Source of the DNA: Sphingomonas sp. LR60
GTDB taxonomy: Bacteria > Pseudomonadota > Alphaproteobacteria > Sphingomonadales > Sphingomonadaceae
Length of the DNA: 64,000 bases
NCBI RefSeq assembly: GCF_036855935.1
Contig: NZ_JASPFK010000001.1
Coordinates: 1,986,501 to 2,050,500 of the forward strand
Reading direction: 5' to 3'
In this document: positions 9,294 to 17,798 of the stretch, piece after piece
Numbering within the stretch: position 1 is the first letter of the stretch
Layout of the letters: every line of letters begins with the position of its first letter
The notes under the pieces: generated by a model
Seen by the model: only the letters and a program-made list of their open reading frames with translations
Database searches by the model: none
Told to the model about the DNA's origin: nothing
Position numbers and translations under genes: made by a program

Positions 9294-9812
9294 TCAGGCG
9301 ATCGCGTGCACCGTAGCGACCGCCTTCATTACCGAAGCGATGCGCGCCGCGGTCTGAATGACCTCGGCGGTGACGCCAGCCTTCTTGAGCACCTGCTCAT
9401 GGCTGTCGATGCACATGCCGCACCCGTTCATCGCGCTGACCGCGAGGCTGAACAGCTCGAAATCGACCTTGTCGATCCCCGGCGCGCCGATCACGTTCAT
9501 GCGCAGCTTGGCCGGCATCCGGCTGTATTCCTCGTTGCTGGCGAGGTGCGTGAAGCGATAATAGACGTTGTTCATCGCCATCACCGCAGCCGCCGCGCGC
9601 GCCGCGGTCGCCGCCTCAGGCGAAAGCTTGCCCGCGACTTCCGCCTCGGTCGCCTCGACCAGCGGCTTGTAGCCGGAGCCATGCGCGCAGGCGAGCAGCG
9701 TACCGTACTTGCGTTGGTCGTTGAGGACCGTCTCGTTCAACAGCGAACCGACGTTGAGGCGAATGTCCTTGGCGAAGTCGGGCAACGCGCCCGCGAATTC
9801 CTTGAGTGCCAT
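9294..9812 (-). CDS. ahpD: Alkyl hydroperoxide reductase AhpD / carboxymuconolactone decarboxylase-like
   Basis: Thiol peroxidase partner of AhpC, 172 aa. The redox motif CGMCIDSH (CxxC with a following His) is at about residue 130, in the AhpD position, with the upstream Glu-containing helix also present. Start chosen at MALKEF (9812); an earlier in-frame ATG lies in the repeat region upstream. It sits downstream of ahpC on the same strand, separated by an inverted-repeat element, so it should be reduced and induced together with AhpC under peroxide stress. Confidence 0.9.
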   Translation of the reverse strand: MALKEFAGALPDFAKDIRLNVGSLLNETVLNDQRKYGTLLACAHGSGYKPLVEATEAEVAGKLSPEAATAARAAAAVMAMNNVYYRFTHLASNEEYSRMPAKLRMNVIGAPGIDKVDFELFSLAVSAMNGCGMCIDSHEQVLKKAGVTAEVIQTAARIASVMKAVATVHAIA

Positions 9813-9835
9813 GTTTCTCTTTCGACATAAAAAAG

Positions 9836-9946
9836 CCCTCTCCCCCATGGGGAGAGGGTTGGGTGAGGGGCAGGTGTCTCGCAGAGAGGCAGATCTCGGT
9901 TAGACCCCGGCCCCTCACCCCGGCCCTCTCCCCGACGGGGAGAGGG
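9836..9946. repeat. Palindromic CCCTCTCCCC repeat pair between ahpC and ahpD
   Basis: Two hairpins face each other. One is CCCTCTCCCCCATGGGGAGAGGG (given in part, 9836-9858) followed by TTGGGTGAGGGGC. The other is GCCCCTCACCCC (9910-9921) followed by a second CCCTCTCCCC/GGGGAGAGGG stem (9925-9946). This is a well-known intergenic repeat type in Proteobacteria. Here it separates two co-directional genes and could tune the ahpD message level. Confidence 0.8.
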
Positions 9947-9957
9947 AGAAGCATCAA

Positions 9958-10503
9958 TCAGGCCGCGACCTGCAGGACGTCGTCGCCCTTGTTCCAGTTG
10001 CACGGGCACAGCTCGTCCGTCTGCAACGCGTCGAGCACGCGCAGCGTCTCGGCCGGGTTGCGCCCGACGTTCAGGCCGTTGACCTGCACCGCCTGGATGA
10101 TGTTGTCCGGATCGACGATGAACGTCGCGCGGAACGCGACATGCTCGTTCTTGTCGACGATGCCGAGCGCGTCGGCCAGCTTGCGACCGTTATCCGCCAG
10201 CCACGGGAAGTCGGACGCCGCCAGATCCGGGTCCGACTTGCGCCATGCCAGGTGAACGTGCGCGGTGTCGGTCGACGCACCGATCAGCACCGCGTCGCGG
10301 TCTTCGAAATCGCCCTTGATCTGGCTGTAGCCGACGATCTCGGTCGGGCAGACGAAGGTGAAGTCCTTCGGCCAGTAGAACAGCACCTTCCACTTGCCCG
10401 GATAGGCGGTGGTCAGGTCGAGCGTCTCGCCGTTCGGGAGCGCGCTGGTGCCCTGCTGGACGGGGACGGTGATGGCGGGGAAGGTGTCGCCGATGGTCAG
10501 CAT
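9958..10503 (-). CDS. ahpC: Alkyl hydroperoxide reductase subunit C (peroxiredoxin)
   Basis: Two-cysteine peroxiredoxin, 181 aa, that reduces H2O2 and organic peroxides. The peroxidatic Cys52 lies in DFTFVCPTEI and the resolving Cys is near the end in ELCPCNWNKG. The conserved Arg and Trp regions are present (HLAWRKSDPDL). Start MLTIGDTFPA at 10503; longer in-frame reading upstream is the shadow of oxyR. The gene is divergent from oxyR, the classical arrangement for an OxyR-controlled gene. Confidence 0.95.
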   Translation of the reverse strand: MLTIGDTFPAITVPVQQGTSALPNGETLDLTTAYPGKWKVLFYWPKDFTFVCPTEIVGYSQIKGDFEDRDAVLIGASTDTAHVHLAWRKSDPDLAASDFPWLADNGRKLADALGIVDKNEHVAFRATFIVDPDNIIQAVQVNGLNVGRNPAETLRVLDALQTDELCPCNWNKGDDVLQVAA

Positions 10504-10656
10504 GTCTGGCTCCTGTAAATAGAATGCGGAGTTCCAGTCATCCTCTCTGCCGGGGCCGCGTCGCTGCGCCGCCTCTCGTTGCGATGGCGATATAGGGGGC
10601 TTCGCGTGATCGAACAAATCGTCTATTCCACGGGCAGTGATCGCTGGAGACGATGA
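10504..10656. promoter_or_regulatory. Divergent ahpC/oxyR promoter region
   Basis: This 153-base interval must hold both promoters and any OxyR site. ATAG occurs at 10592-10595 and CTAT at 10623-10626, as in OxyR half-sites, but the spacing does not match the classical ATAG-N7-CTAT ladder. I therefore mark the region only and not an exact operator. Confidence 0.5.
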
Positions 10657-11559
10657 ATGGCCGCCACCTACCTCCCGACGCTCAAGCAATTGCAATATCT
10701 CGTGGCGCTCAAGGATCATGGTCATTTCGGCCGCGCGGCGGAGGCATGTTTCGTGACCCAGTCGACGCTCTCGGCGGGGCTGCGCGAGCTGGAAACGCTG
10801 ATCGGCGTGACATTGGTCGAGCGCACGCGCCGCGTCGTACGCTTCACCCCGCTCGGCGAACAGATCGCCGCCAAGGCGCGAGTCGTGTTGCGCGAGGCGG
10901 AGGAACTGGGTGACCTCGCCCGCGCCGCCGGCCGTCCCTTGTCGGGCGAGATGCGACTGAGCGTCATTCCGACGATCGCACCCTTCCTGCTCCCGCGCAT
11001 CCTGCCGCGGCTGCGGCGCGACTATCCCGACCTGAAGCTCTACCTGCGCGAGGAGCCGAGCGGCCCGGCCTGCGAAGCGCTCCACAACGGCCGCACCGAT
11101 TGCGTGCTGCTCGCGCTGCCCTATTCCTGCGGTGAGGTGACGGTGCTCAAGCTGTTCGACGACCGCCTGTTCCTCGCCTTTCCCGAGGGCGAGATGCCCG
11201 CCAGCCTCGCCGCGGTCCGCCCGGAAGAAATCGACGAGACGCGGCTGCTGCTGCTCGAGGACGGCCATTGCCTCAAGGAACATGCGCTGGCGGCGTGCAA
11301 CCGCGCCGAATTGCGTGCCGAGGCGACGATGCTCGGCACGTCACTTCACACGATGGTGCAGATGGTCGACAACGGGCTGGGCGTCACCATGCTGCCCAAG
11401 ATCGCGCTCGACGCCGGCATACTCGACCATACCAAGGTCGTCGCGCGTCCGCTGGACGCTGCCGCGCCGGTCCGCACGCTGGCGTTGGTCTGGCGCCGCG
11501 CCTCGCCGCGCGAACGCGATTTTCACCTGCTCGGCGAGGTGCTGAAGGCCGCCGCCTGA
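10657..11559 (+). CDS. oxyR: Hydrogen peroxide-sensing LysR regulator OxyR
   Basis: LysR-type activator, 300 aa. The N-terminal winged helix-turn-helix reads HFGRAAEACFVTQSTLSAGL. The redox pair Cys205 and Cys214 in LEDGHCLKEHALAAC has the same nine-residue spacing as Cys199/Cys208 of E. coli OxyR, which form the activating disulfide. Divergent from ahpC, so it most likely activates ahpC-ahpD upon peroxide exposure. Confidence 0.94.
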   Translation: MAATYLPTLKQLQYLVALKDHGHFGRAAEACFVTQSTLSAGLRELETLIGVTLVERTRRVVRFTPLGEQIAAKARVVLREAEELGDLARAAGRPLSGEMRLSVIPTIAPFLLPRILPRLRRDYPDLKLYLREEPSGPACEALHNGRTDCVLLALPYSCGEVTVLKLFDDRLFLAFPEGEMPASLAAVRPEEIDETRLLLLEDGHCLKEHALAACNRAELRAEATMLGTSLHTMVQMVDNGLGVTMLPKIALDAGILDHTKVVARPLDAAAPVRTLALVWRRASPRERDFHLLGEVLKAAA

Positions 11560-11675
11560 GTGGACCATCGTCGCGATTGACGCGCAGTCGCAATCGGCGC
11601 AGCTTCATTTCCTGGAGCTCGTCGTTCGTCGGGCAACGTGTCCGTCGCGGCGCCTCCGGTCGGGAGGTTGGTCGC

Positions 11676-12350
11676 ATGGCTTATGCAAATCGCATCGACA
11701 ATTCACGGCGTTTCACCACGATCGCGGGCGTCGCCGCGATCCACGGACTGATCGGCTATGTCTTCATCAGCGGCATGGCCACCAGCTTCGTCCATTCGAT
11801 CTCCAAGCCGTTCATCACCACCAACATCCCGATCGAAACCCCGCCGCCGCCCGACGTCACCCCGCCCAAGCTGGAAAAAGTGACACCGCGACAGAGCAGC
11901 GTCGCGCCACCGCGCGTCACCGTCACGCCGATCGTCCCGACGCAGCAGAGCACCGACACCTTCGTGCTCGTCGACACGCCTACGCTTCCGCCGCTCGCAT
12001 CCGGCAACGACGGCGTGACCGTCGACCAGCCCGCAACGATTGCGGCCGTCAGCAAGGCGAGCGGCGTGCTCGCACGCGGCAACCGCAACGATTGGATCAC
12101 GACGGACGACTATCCACCATCGGCGATCCGCGCCGAGGAGGAAGGCGTGGTCGGCATCGCGCTGCGGATCAACGCGGAGGGGCGGATCGATCCGTGCAGC
12201 GTCACCGCGTCGAGCGGCCATGCCTCGCTCGATCAGGCGACGTGCCGCCTCTACCAGCGCCGCGCGCGCTTCACCCCGGCGCACGACGATGCCGGGGCAC
12301 CGGTCACGGCGACCTTCACCGACCGCATTCGCTGGCAATTGCCGCGGTAA
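11676..12350 (+). CDS. tonB: Energy transducer TonB-like protein
   Basis: A 224-aa protein of the TonB family, which passes energy from ExbB/ExbD to outer-membrane receptors. One membrane segment lies near residues 14-32 (FTTIAGVAAIHGLIGYVFIS), followed by a proline-rich periplasmic linker (IETPPPPDVTPPK) and a C-terminal TonB domain of about 85 residues (DYPPSAIRAEEEGVVGIALRI, ending TFTDRIRWQLPR). CGGGAGG precedes the ATG at 11676. No exbB/exbD neighbours here; several TonB paralogues are usual in sphingomonads, so its receptor partner is unknown. Confidence 0.86.
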   Translation: MAYANRIDNSRRFTTIAGVAAIHGLIGYVFISGMATSFVHSISKPFITTNIPIETPPPPDVTPPKLEKVTPRQSSVAPPRVTVTPIVPTQQSTDTFVLVDTPTLPPLASGNDGVTVDQPATIAAVSKASGVLARGNRNDWITTDDYPPSAIRAEEEGVVGIALRINAEGRIDPCSVTASSGHASLDQATCRLYQRRARFTPAHDDAGAPVTATFTDRIRWQLPR

Positions 12351-12782
12351 TTACGACCAGCGCGCCGCCGCGTTATCGTCGGCGGCGCGCGCCTCTACCC
12401 AGCGAGACGCGCCGTCGACCGTCTCGCGCTTCCAGAATGGCGCATCGGTCTTGAGCCGGTCGATCAGGAAGGCACAAGCGTCGAGCGCGGCGGCGCGGTG
12501 GGCCGAACAGGTGCCGACGAACACGATCCGCTCGCCCGGCGCCATCGGCCCGACACGGTGGACGATCGTCGCCGCGGTCAACGACCAGCGCGCGCTCGCC
12601 TCTTCGGCGAGCCGCGTCAGCGCCGCCTCGGTCGCGCCCGGATAATGCTCCAGCTCCAGCGTCGCGACACCATCGTCGGCGCGCACCAGCCCGGTGAAGG
12701 TCGCGACCGCCCCGCCCCGCTCCACGCGCTCGAATTCGGCCGCGACATCGATCGGTTCGCGCGAGACGAGCACGCGGATCAT
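12351..12782 (-). CDS. moaE: Molybdopterin synthase catalytic subunit MoaE
   Basis: Large subunit of molybdopterin synthase, 143 aa, which with thiocarboxylated MoaD adds sulfur to precursor Z. Family features are FTGLVRADDGV, LELEHYPG, HRVGPMAPGERIVFVGTCSAHR and the catalytic Lys region LKTDAPFWKRE. The ATG at 12782 overlaps the moaD stop by four bases. A long in-frame extension upstream is moaD read in another frame and is rejected. Confidence 0.95.
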   Translation of the reverse strand: MIRVLVSREPIDVAAEFERVERGGAVATFTGLVRADDGVATLELEHYPGATEAALTRLAEEASARWSLTAATIVHRVGPMAPGERIVFVGTCSAHRAAALDACAFLIDRLKTDAPFWKRETVDGASRWVEARAADDNAAARWS

Positions 12783-13030
12783 CCGCCCGTCACCGGCGGA
12801 AAGATCGCGACCTCGCGCGCGCCTGCGATCGGCGTGTCGAGCGAGACGAACGCCTGATCGACCGCTGCGCGCAGCCGCGCCGGATCGGCGAAAGCGGCGG
12901 TGTGGCCGGGGCTGCGCGGCGCGAGCCAAGCGACGAGATCGGCGACGGTCGCGACCTCGGCGGGCGCGGTCACGTCTTCCTCGGCCAGTCCGATCCGCTC
13001 ACGCACCCAGGCGAAATAGAGTAGTTTCAT
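12779..13030 (-). CDS. moaD: Molybdopterin synthase sulfur carrier subunit MoaD
   Basis: Ubiquitin-like sulfur carrier, 83 aa, with the invariant C-terminal Gly-Gly (PPVTGG) that is adenylated and thiocarboxylated. Starts MKLLYFAWVRERIG, typical for MoaD. It overlaps moaE downstream (ATGA) and follows pgsA on the same strand after a palindromic repeat. Confidence 0.95.
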   Translation of the reverse strand: MKLLYFAWVRERIGLAEEDVTAPAEVATVADLVAWLAPRSPGHTAAFADPARLRAAVDQAFVSLDTPIAGAREVAIFPPVTGG

Positions 13031-13046
13031 ACGCGTTCCTGACCCG

Positions 13047-13115
13047 CCGCCGTTCGTGCTGAGGAGGCATTGAGCGAAGTCGACAAGCTTAGCCTCCGCT
13101 CAGGACGAACGGCGG
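13047..13115. repeat. Inverted repeat between pgsA and moaD
   Basis: Left arm CCGCCGTTCGTGCTGAGGAG and right arm CCGCTCAGGACGAACGGCGG form a long imperfect hairpin of about 22 bp with a 23-base loop. It fills the whole gap between pgsA and moaD. This looks like a dispersed intergenic palindrome, and it may also attenuate transcription. Confidence 0.75.
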
Positions 13116-13129
13116 AGAAGCCGGCTCCC

Positions 13130-13696
13130 TCAATCCATATGCTTCAAACCGACCCGTAGATAATCCCATCCGGTGACGATCGTCAGCGCCGCCGCGCCCC
13201 ACAGGCTGGCGAGGCTCGCCACCTTGATCCACGCCTCGCCCGGCAACGCGCCGGACAGGATCAGACCGCCCAGCGAGACGAGCTGCAGCGTCGTCTTCCA
13301 CTTCGCCAGCCGTGAGACCGGCAGCGACACCTGCAACCCGGCGAGGAATTCGCGCAACCCGCTTACCGCGATCTCGCGCAACAAGATCACCAGCGCGGCA
13401 ATGATATGCACGCCGGTGATGGCAGCGACATCGTCGTGCCGCGTTCCGACGAGCATCAGGATCACGGCCGCAACCATGATCTTGTCGGCGATCGGATCGA
13501 GGAACACGCCCAGTTTCGACACCGTGCCCTGCGCCCGCGCCAGGTAGCCGTCGAAATAGTCGGTGATCCCCATCAGGCAATAAAGGCCGAAGGCGATCCC
13601 GAACCCGAACCGCCAGCTTGGCCACCAAAGGAACGCCACCAGCAGCGGCACGGCGACGATCCGCGACAGCGTCAGGATGTTAGGCAGGGACAGCAT
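13130..13696 (-). CDS. pgsA: CDP-diacylglycerol-glycerol-3-phosphate 3-phosphatidyltransferase PgsA
   Basis: Inner-membrane enzyme, 188 aa, that makes phosphatidylglycerol-phosphate for PG and cardiolipin synthesis. The CDP-alcohol phosphotransferase signature is complete: DYFDGYLARAQGTVSKLG then FLDPIADK (about residues 46-74). Five to six hydrophobic helices are visible. The start MLSLPNILTLSRI is the usual family start. Divergent from the MFS gene. Confidence 0.95.
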   Translation of the reverse strand: MLSLPNILTLSRIVAVPLLVAFLWWPSWRFGFGIAFGLYCLMGITDYFDGYLARAQGTVSKLGVFLDPIADKIMVAAVILMLVGTRHDDVAAITGVHIIAALVILLREIAVSGLREFLAGLQVSLPVSRLAKWKTTLQLVSLGGLILSGALPGEAWIKVASLASLWGAAALTIVTGWDYLRVGLKHMD

Positions 13697-13824
13697 CGGT
13701 GCGACGTGGACCCGCGGGGCGGACAGCGCAAGCGCCTGTCGACCGAAAAACGCCGTTGGATCGCAGCGGGCCAGCGGCTATGGCTCGGCGAATTGCCAAC
13801 AATCCGGGGGCCGGGTCCCGCGTC

Positions 13825-15120
13825 ATGATCAATGCCCTCGGGCTTCTCAAGCGGCGGCGTTTCCTGCCGCTGTTCACCACGCAATTTCTCGGTGCCTTCA
13901 ACGACAATCTGTTCAAGACCTCGATGGTGCTGTTCGCCACCTATGAGATCTTCGCCGACGAAACGCAGGAGAGCTTCTTCAACGCGCTGACCGCGGCGCT
14001 GTTCATCCTGCCGTTCTTCGTGCTGTCCGCGCTGTCGGGCCAGCTTGCCGACTCGAGCGACAAGGCGCGGATCATTCGCATCGTGAAGACGGTCGAGATC
14101 GCGATCATGGGCGTCGGCGGCGCGGGGCTGATGCTCGCGCGCACGGGGGCGGTGACGCTGCCGCTCGTGCTGATGCTCGCCGCGGTGACCGGGCTCGGGG
14201 TGCATTCGACGTTCTTCGGTCCGATCAAATACGCGATCCTGCCGCAGCATCTCGACGAGGACGACGTGCTCGGCGGCACCGGGCTGGTCGAGGCGGGAAC
14301 GTATCTGTCGATCCTGCTCGGCACGATCCTCGCCGGCTTCGTCTATAAATCGCCCTTGCTCGTCACCGTGCTGACACTTGCGGTCGCGCTGCTCGGCTGG
14401 CTGACCGCGCGTGCGGTGCCGCCTGCGCCGCGGCTCGGACCGAAGCTGGTGCTCGACTATAATCCGATCCGCGCCTCGTGGCGGCTGATTGCCGAGACGA
14501 TGCACATCCCGCGGCTATTCCTGGCGATCTGCGCGATCAGCTTCTTCTGGACGATCGGCTCGGTACTCATCATCGTCTTCCCGCCGCTGGTGAAGAACGT
14601 CCTGACCGCCGATGCCAGCGTCGCCAGCCTCGTGCTCGCGGTGTTCTCGATCGGCGTCGCGATCGGCTCGGTGGTCATCAACCTGATGTTGCGGGGGCAG
14701 ATTTCGGCGCGCTTCTCGCCCGGATCGGTGATCGCGATGGGGCTGGCGGTGCTTGCCTTCTGGTGGGTCGTAGGGCTGTGGACGCCGGCGCCCGTTGGGC
14801 ACCTGTTCGACATGGCCAGCTTCATCCGGCAACCGCACGCGGTGCTGGTGCTGCTCGCCCTGCTCGGCGTCGCGATCTTCGGCGGGATGTTCGTGGTGCC
14901 GCTCTATGCGTTCCTGACCACCACCGTGACCAAGGACCATACCGCACGCACGGTGGCGGCGAACAATGTCGTCAATGCCGGCGCGATGACCTTCGGGTCG
15001 ATCGCCGTCGCGGGGATCACCGCCTTGGGCGTCACCCCGTCGGAGCTGTTGCTGGTGGTCGTCGGGATGTGCGTGATCTCGGCGCTGATCGCGCAGCGGC
15101 TGCACCGCGCCTGCGACTGA
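13825..15120 (+). CDS. MFS transporter, lysophospholipid transporter (LplT)-like
   Basis: A 431-aa membrane protein with about 12 helices. The start (LLKRRRFLPLFTTQFLGAFNDNLFKTSMVLF) and the motif FFGPIKYAILP resemble the MFS half of LplT and Aas-type lysophospholipid flippases, which move lysolipids across the inner membrane for re-acylation. No acyltransferase domain is attached. Start taken at MINALGLLKRRRF; an upstream in-frame extension overlaps the pgsA promoter area. Divergent from pgsA, which fits a phospholipid role but does not prove it. Confidence 0.85.
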   Translation: MINALGLLKRRRFLPLFTTQFLGAFNDNLFKTSMVLFATYEIFADETQESFFNALTAALFILPFFVLSALSGQLADSSDKARIIRIVKTVEIAIMGVGGAGLMLARTGAVTLPLVLMLAAVTGLGVHSTFFGPIKYAILPQHLDEDDVLGGTGLVEAGTYLSILLGTILAGFVYKSPLLVTVLTLAVALLGWLTARAVPPAPRLGPKLVLDYNPIRASWRLIAETMHIPRLFLAICAISFFWTIGSVLIIVFPPLVKNVLTADASVASLVLAVFSIGVAIGSVVINLMLRGQISARFSPGSVIAMGLAVLAFWWVVGLWTPAPVGHLFDMASFIRQPHAVLVLLALLGVAIFGGMFVVPLYAFLTTTVTKDHTARTVAANNVVNAGAMTFGSIAVAGITALGVTPSELLLVVVGMCVISALIAQRLHRACD

Positions 15121-15124
15121 CCGC

Positions 15125-15298
15125 CTAAAAGAACAACGTCGAGAAGGTGATGAAGAAGGCGCCGAAGCTGAGCAGGAACAAACGCACGTCCTGATCGCCC
15201 GCCTTCGCCGCCTGCGGTGCAGGCGGTGGCGGCAGGGTGCGGCGGAAAGGATGTCGTGCACCCTCGTTCGTCAGGACCAGTCGGCGTTGCATAGCCAT
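15125..15298 (-). CDS. Small membrane protein of unknown function (57 aa)
   Basis: A short frame starts MAMQRRLVLTNEGARHPF, has a Pro/Ala linker (LPPPPAPQAA) and ends in one hydrophobic segment LFLLSFGAFFITFSTLFF directly at the stop. The tail-anchor layout is not expected by chance and the codon use is GC-rich like its neighbours. It is convergent with the MFS gene (stop only 4 bases away). No strong ribosome-binding site is evident. I do not recognise the family. Confidence 0.6.
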   Translation of the reverse strand: MAMQRRLVLTNEGARHPFRRTLPPPPAPQAAKAGDQDVRLFLLSFGAFFITFSTLFF

Positions 15299-15381
15299 CT
15301 CTTAACGCTTCGTTTACGAATTCGGCCACCATTCCCTGTCGCGTCCCCTGTGTCGCGACGGGACAACCGGGGAACGACGCG

Positions 15382-15924
15382 ATGCCGCTCTACGCCTTCA
15401 AGGGACAACGCCCGACCCGAGCCGCCTCTGCGTGGGTCGCGCCCAGCGCCGACGTGATCGGCGATGTCGTGCTCGGTGAGGACGTCGGCGTGTGGTTCGG
15501 CGCGGTGATCCGCGGCGACAACACCACGATTGCCGTGGGCGCGCGCAGCAACGTGCAGGAAGGCTCCATGCTCCACTCCGACCCCGGCGTGCCGCTGACG
15601 ATCGGCACCGAATGCACGATCGGCCATCATGCGGTGCTCCACGGCTGCACGATCGGCGACCGCACGCTAATCGGCATGGGCGCGATCGTCCTGAACCGCG
15701 CGGTGATCGGCGCGGACAGCATCGTCGGCGCCGGCGCGCTGGTCACCGAAGGCAAGGTCTTTCCGCCGCGCTCGCTGATCGTCGGCAGCCCGGCGCGCGT
15801 GGTGCGGGAGCTGGACGATGCGGCCGTCGCAGCGCTCCGGATATCGGCAGCGCATTACGTGGAGAACGCGCGCGCGGCGGCAGCGGGGCTTGAACGCGTG
15901 GACGAGCCCACCCAGCGGAAATGA
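15382..15924 (+). CDS. Gamma-class carbonic anhydrase family protein
   Basis: Left-handed beta-helix hexapeptide-repeat protein, 180 aa. The three metal-binding His positions of the gamma class are present: LHSDPG, then IGHHAVLHGC. The entry Arg/Asp pattern (VIRGDN, NVQEGSMLHSD) matches the YrdA/CaiE branch. Trimeric by analogy. The gene follows an intergenic gap after the small membrane protein and stands alone. Real carbonic anhydrase activity is not assured in this branch. Confidence 0.9.
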   Translation: MPLYAFKGQRPTRAASAWVAPSADVIGDVVLGEDVGVWFGAVIRGDNTTIAVGARSNVQEGSMLHSDPGVPLTIGTECTIGHHAVLHGCTIGDRTLIGMGAIVLNRAVIGADSIVGAGALVTEGKVFPPRSLIVGSPARVVRELDDAAVAALRISAAHYVENARAAAAGLERVDEPTQRK

Positions 15925-16003
15925 CGAACGGGCAAAAACCCGCGCGCAGGTGACGTGGCGTCAATCTTGCCACACCCCCGCCCGCCCCACATAACCCACT
16001 GCC

Positions 16004-16957
16004 ATGTCGATCCACCCGTTGCTCTCGCACCTGCGCCTACCCGTGATCGGGTCGCCGCTGTTCATCATCTCCAACCCGGATCTGGTGATCGCGCAGTGCA
16101 AGGCGGGGATCGTCGGATCGTTTCCCGCGCTCAACGCGCGTCCGGCCGCGATGCTCGATGAATGGCTCCACCGTATCACCGAGGAACTGGCGACGCACGA
16201 CCGCGCCAACCCCGATGCGCCCGCCGCGCCGTTTGCGGTCAATCAGATCGTCCATAAATCGAACGACCGGCTGGAGGCCGATCTCGCGGTCTGCGCCAAA
16301 TGGAAGGTGCCGATCACGATCACCTCGCTCGGCGCGCGCGAGGAACTCAACCAGGCGGTGCACGCATGGGGCGGGATCACGCTCCACGACGTCATCGACG
16401 ATCGCTTCGCACGAAAGGCGATCGAGAAGGGCGCCGACGGACTGATCCCGGTTGCGGCCGGGGCCGGCGGCCATGCCGGTCGGCTCTCGCCATTCGCCTT
16501 GGTACAGGAAATCCGCAGCTGGTTCGACGGCCCGCTCGCTTTGTCGGGCGCGATCGCCAGCGGTGATGCGGTGCTCGCCGCGCAGGCGATGGGCGCGGAC
16601 TTCGCCTATATCGGCTCGGCATTCATCGCGACGCACGAGGCGAATGCCGACGAGCGCTACAAGCAGGCGATCGTCGACGGGCGCGCCGCCGACATCGTCT
16701 ACTCGGACCTGTTCACCGGCGTGCACGGCAATTACCTGCGCGCCTCGATCGTCGCTGCCGGGCTCGATCCCGACAACCTTCCGCAGGGCGACCTGAAGAC
16801 GATGAGCTTCGCGTCTGCCGGTGCTGCCAAGGCGTGGCGCGACATCTGGGGCTCGGGCCAGGGGATCGGCGCAATCGACACGATCGTCTCCGCCGCCGAG
16901 CGGATCGAACGACTGGCCGCCGAATATCGCGCCGCGCGCGAACGGTTGCTGAGGTAG
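16004..16957 (+). CDS. Nitronate monooxygenase (2-nitropropane dioxygenase family)
   Basis: FMN-dependent TIM-barrel enzyme, 317 aa, that oxidises nitronates such as propionate-3-nitronate. Typical blocks are LRLPVIGSPLFIISNPDLVIAQ at the N terminus, GADGLIPVAAGAGGHAG (FMN phosphate site and conserved His), PLALSGAIASGDAVLAAQAMGADFAYIGSAF, and a C-terminal TGVHGNYLR. It is the longer branch common in Alphaproteobacteria. It stands alone. Confidence 0.9.
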   Translation: MSIHPLLSHLRLPVIGSPLFIISNPDLVIAQCKAGIVGSFPALNARPAAMLDEWLHRITEELATHDRANPDAPAAPFAVNQIVHKSNDRLEADLAVCAKWKVPITITSLGAREELNQAVHAWGGITLHDVIDDRFARKAIEKGADGLIPVAAGAGGHAGRLSPFALVQEIRSWFDGPLALSGAIASGDAVLAAQAMGADFAYIGSAFIATHEANADERYKQAIVDGRAADIVYSDLFTGVHGNYLRASIVAAGLDPDNLPQGDLKTMSFASAGAAKAWRDIWGSGQGIGAIDTIVSAAERIERLAAEYRAARERLLR

Positions 16958-17073
16958 AGTTTGATCCAGCTAGCTTGGAACATCTCGTTCTATACCCCGC
17001 CCGTCGGCGGGGGACGTTTCCAGCTCAAATCTATCACACCCTAGATCAAGATGACGTGGAGACGACCCACGTT

Positions 17074-17150
17074 CGTCATTGCGAGCGTAGCGAAGCAATC
17101 CAGGGCCGGACCCAGACGCCCTGGATTGCTTCGCTACGCTCGCAATGACG
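17074..17150. repeat. Palindromic repeat, GTCATTGCGAGCGTAGCGAAG type, copy 1
   Basis: Long near-perfect inverted repeat: left arm begins CGTCATTGCGAGCGTAGCGA and continues to GCAATCCAGG. The right arm is its reverse complement ending GCAATGACG. A second, more degraded copy is at 21082-21158. This palindrome type is dispersed in many bacterial genomes. The surrounding 16958-17242 interval shows no gene. Confidence 0.85.
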
Positions 17151-17242
17151 GCTTCCGAATCGACGCTATGTCATCGCAGTTTAGTTCAGCGAGCCGCTAC
17201 CATCGTCGCGACGGAGCTGATCCAACGTGACGGGAAAAACTC

Positions 17243-17704
17243 CTAGAACGCCGTCGCCAACCGATCGAGCATCGAGCGCGCCGGGCTGACCACCGCCACC
17301 TCCCCCGTCAGCGCGGTATCCAGCAGCGCCACCCGTCGATGCAAATCGACGCTGCTCCAGATCAGCCCGCGCGCCTGCGTCGGAAAGCGCGCCAACAGCT
17401 CCACATCGGTGGCCGGCGCCACACCGAGCCGCCGCGCCGGATCGAGCGCCCAGGTTTCCGGCAGCTCGCCGGCAGCGATCGCGCGCTGCGTCAGCAACCA
17501 TGAGATGACGTGCATCAACCGCGTCGTCACCTTGAGCGATTCACAGCTGAACGCCACGCGCTCCATCGGGGGCAACGCCTCGCGCTCCGCACGTCCGCCC
17601 TCGTCGAAATAATGGCGCGCTTCGTCCGCCAGCACCATGGCCTCTGTATAGAAGGAGTCGACCAGGCGGCGTTGCAGGCGGGGATCATGCGCGTATTCTG
17701 CCAT
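17243..17704 (-). CDS. rcdA: DUF1465 / RcdA-family protein (CtrA-degradation adaptor-like)
   Basis: A 153-aa protein of the DUF1465 family. In Caulobacter the family member RcdA is a ClpXP adaptor in the hierarchy that degrades the cell-cycle regulator CtrA. Visible features are SFYTEAMVLADEARHYFDE, RVAFSCESLKVTTRLMHVISWLL and a helical body consistent with the three-helix RcdA fold. Whether it acts in CtrA turnover in this organism is inferred. Confidence 0.83.
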   Translation of the reverse strand: MAEYAHDPRLQRRLVDSFYTEAMVLADEARHYFDEGGRAEREALPPMERVAFSCESLKVTTRLMHVISWLLTQRAIAAGELPETWALDPARRLGVAPATDVELLARFPTQARGLIWSSVDLHRRVALLDTALTGEVAVVSPARSMLDRLATAF

Positions 17705-17798
17705 GATATTTCAATGCCATGGCGGCAGGTAGCCCGCCAAGCGCGTTTATCGCGCCGCGGACGCGAAACCGTCCCGAAACGCGCCAATCGTGACAGGG

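Noticed and set aside
10592-10626. OxyR site from ATAG and CTAT half-sites
   Set aside because: Spacing does not match the known ATAG-N7-CTAT pattern, so only the region is given.
17074-17150. CRISPR-like repeat
   Set aside because: Only one palindrome with a short loop and no spacer array; it is an intergenic dispersed repeat.
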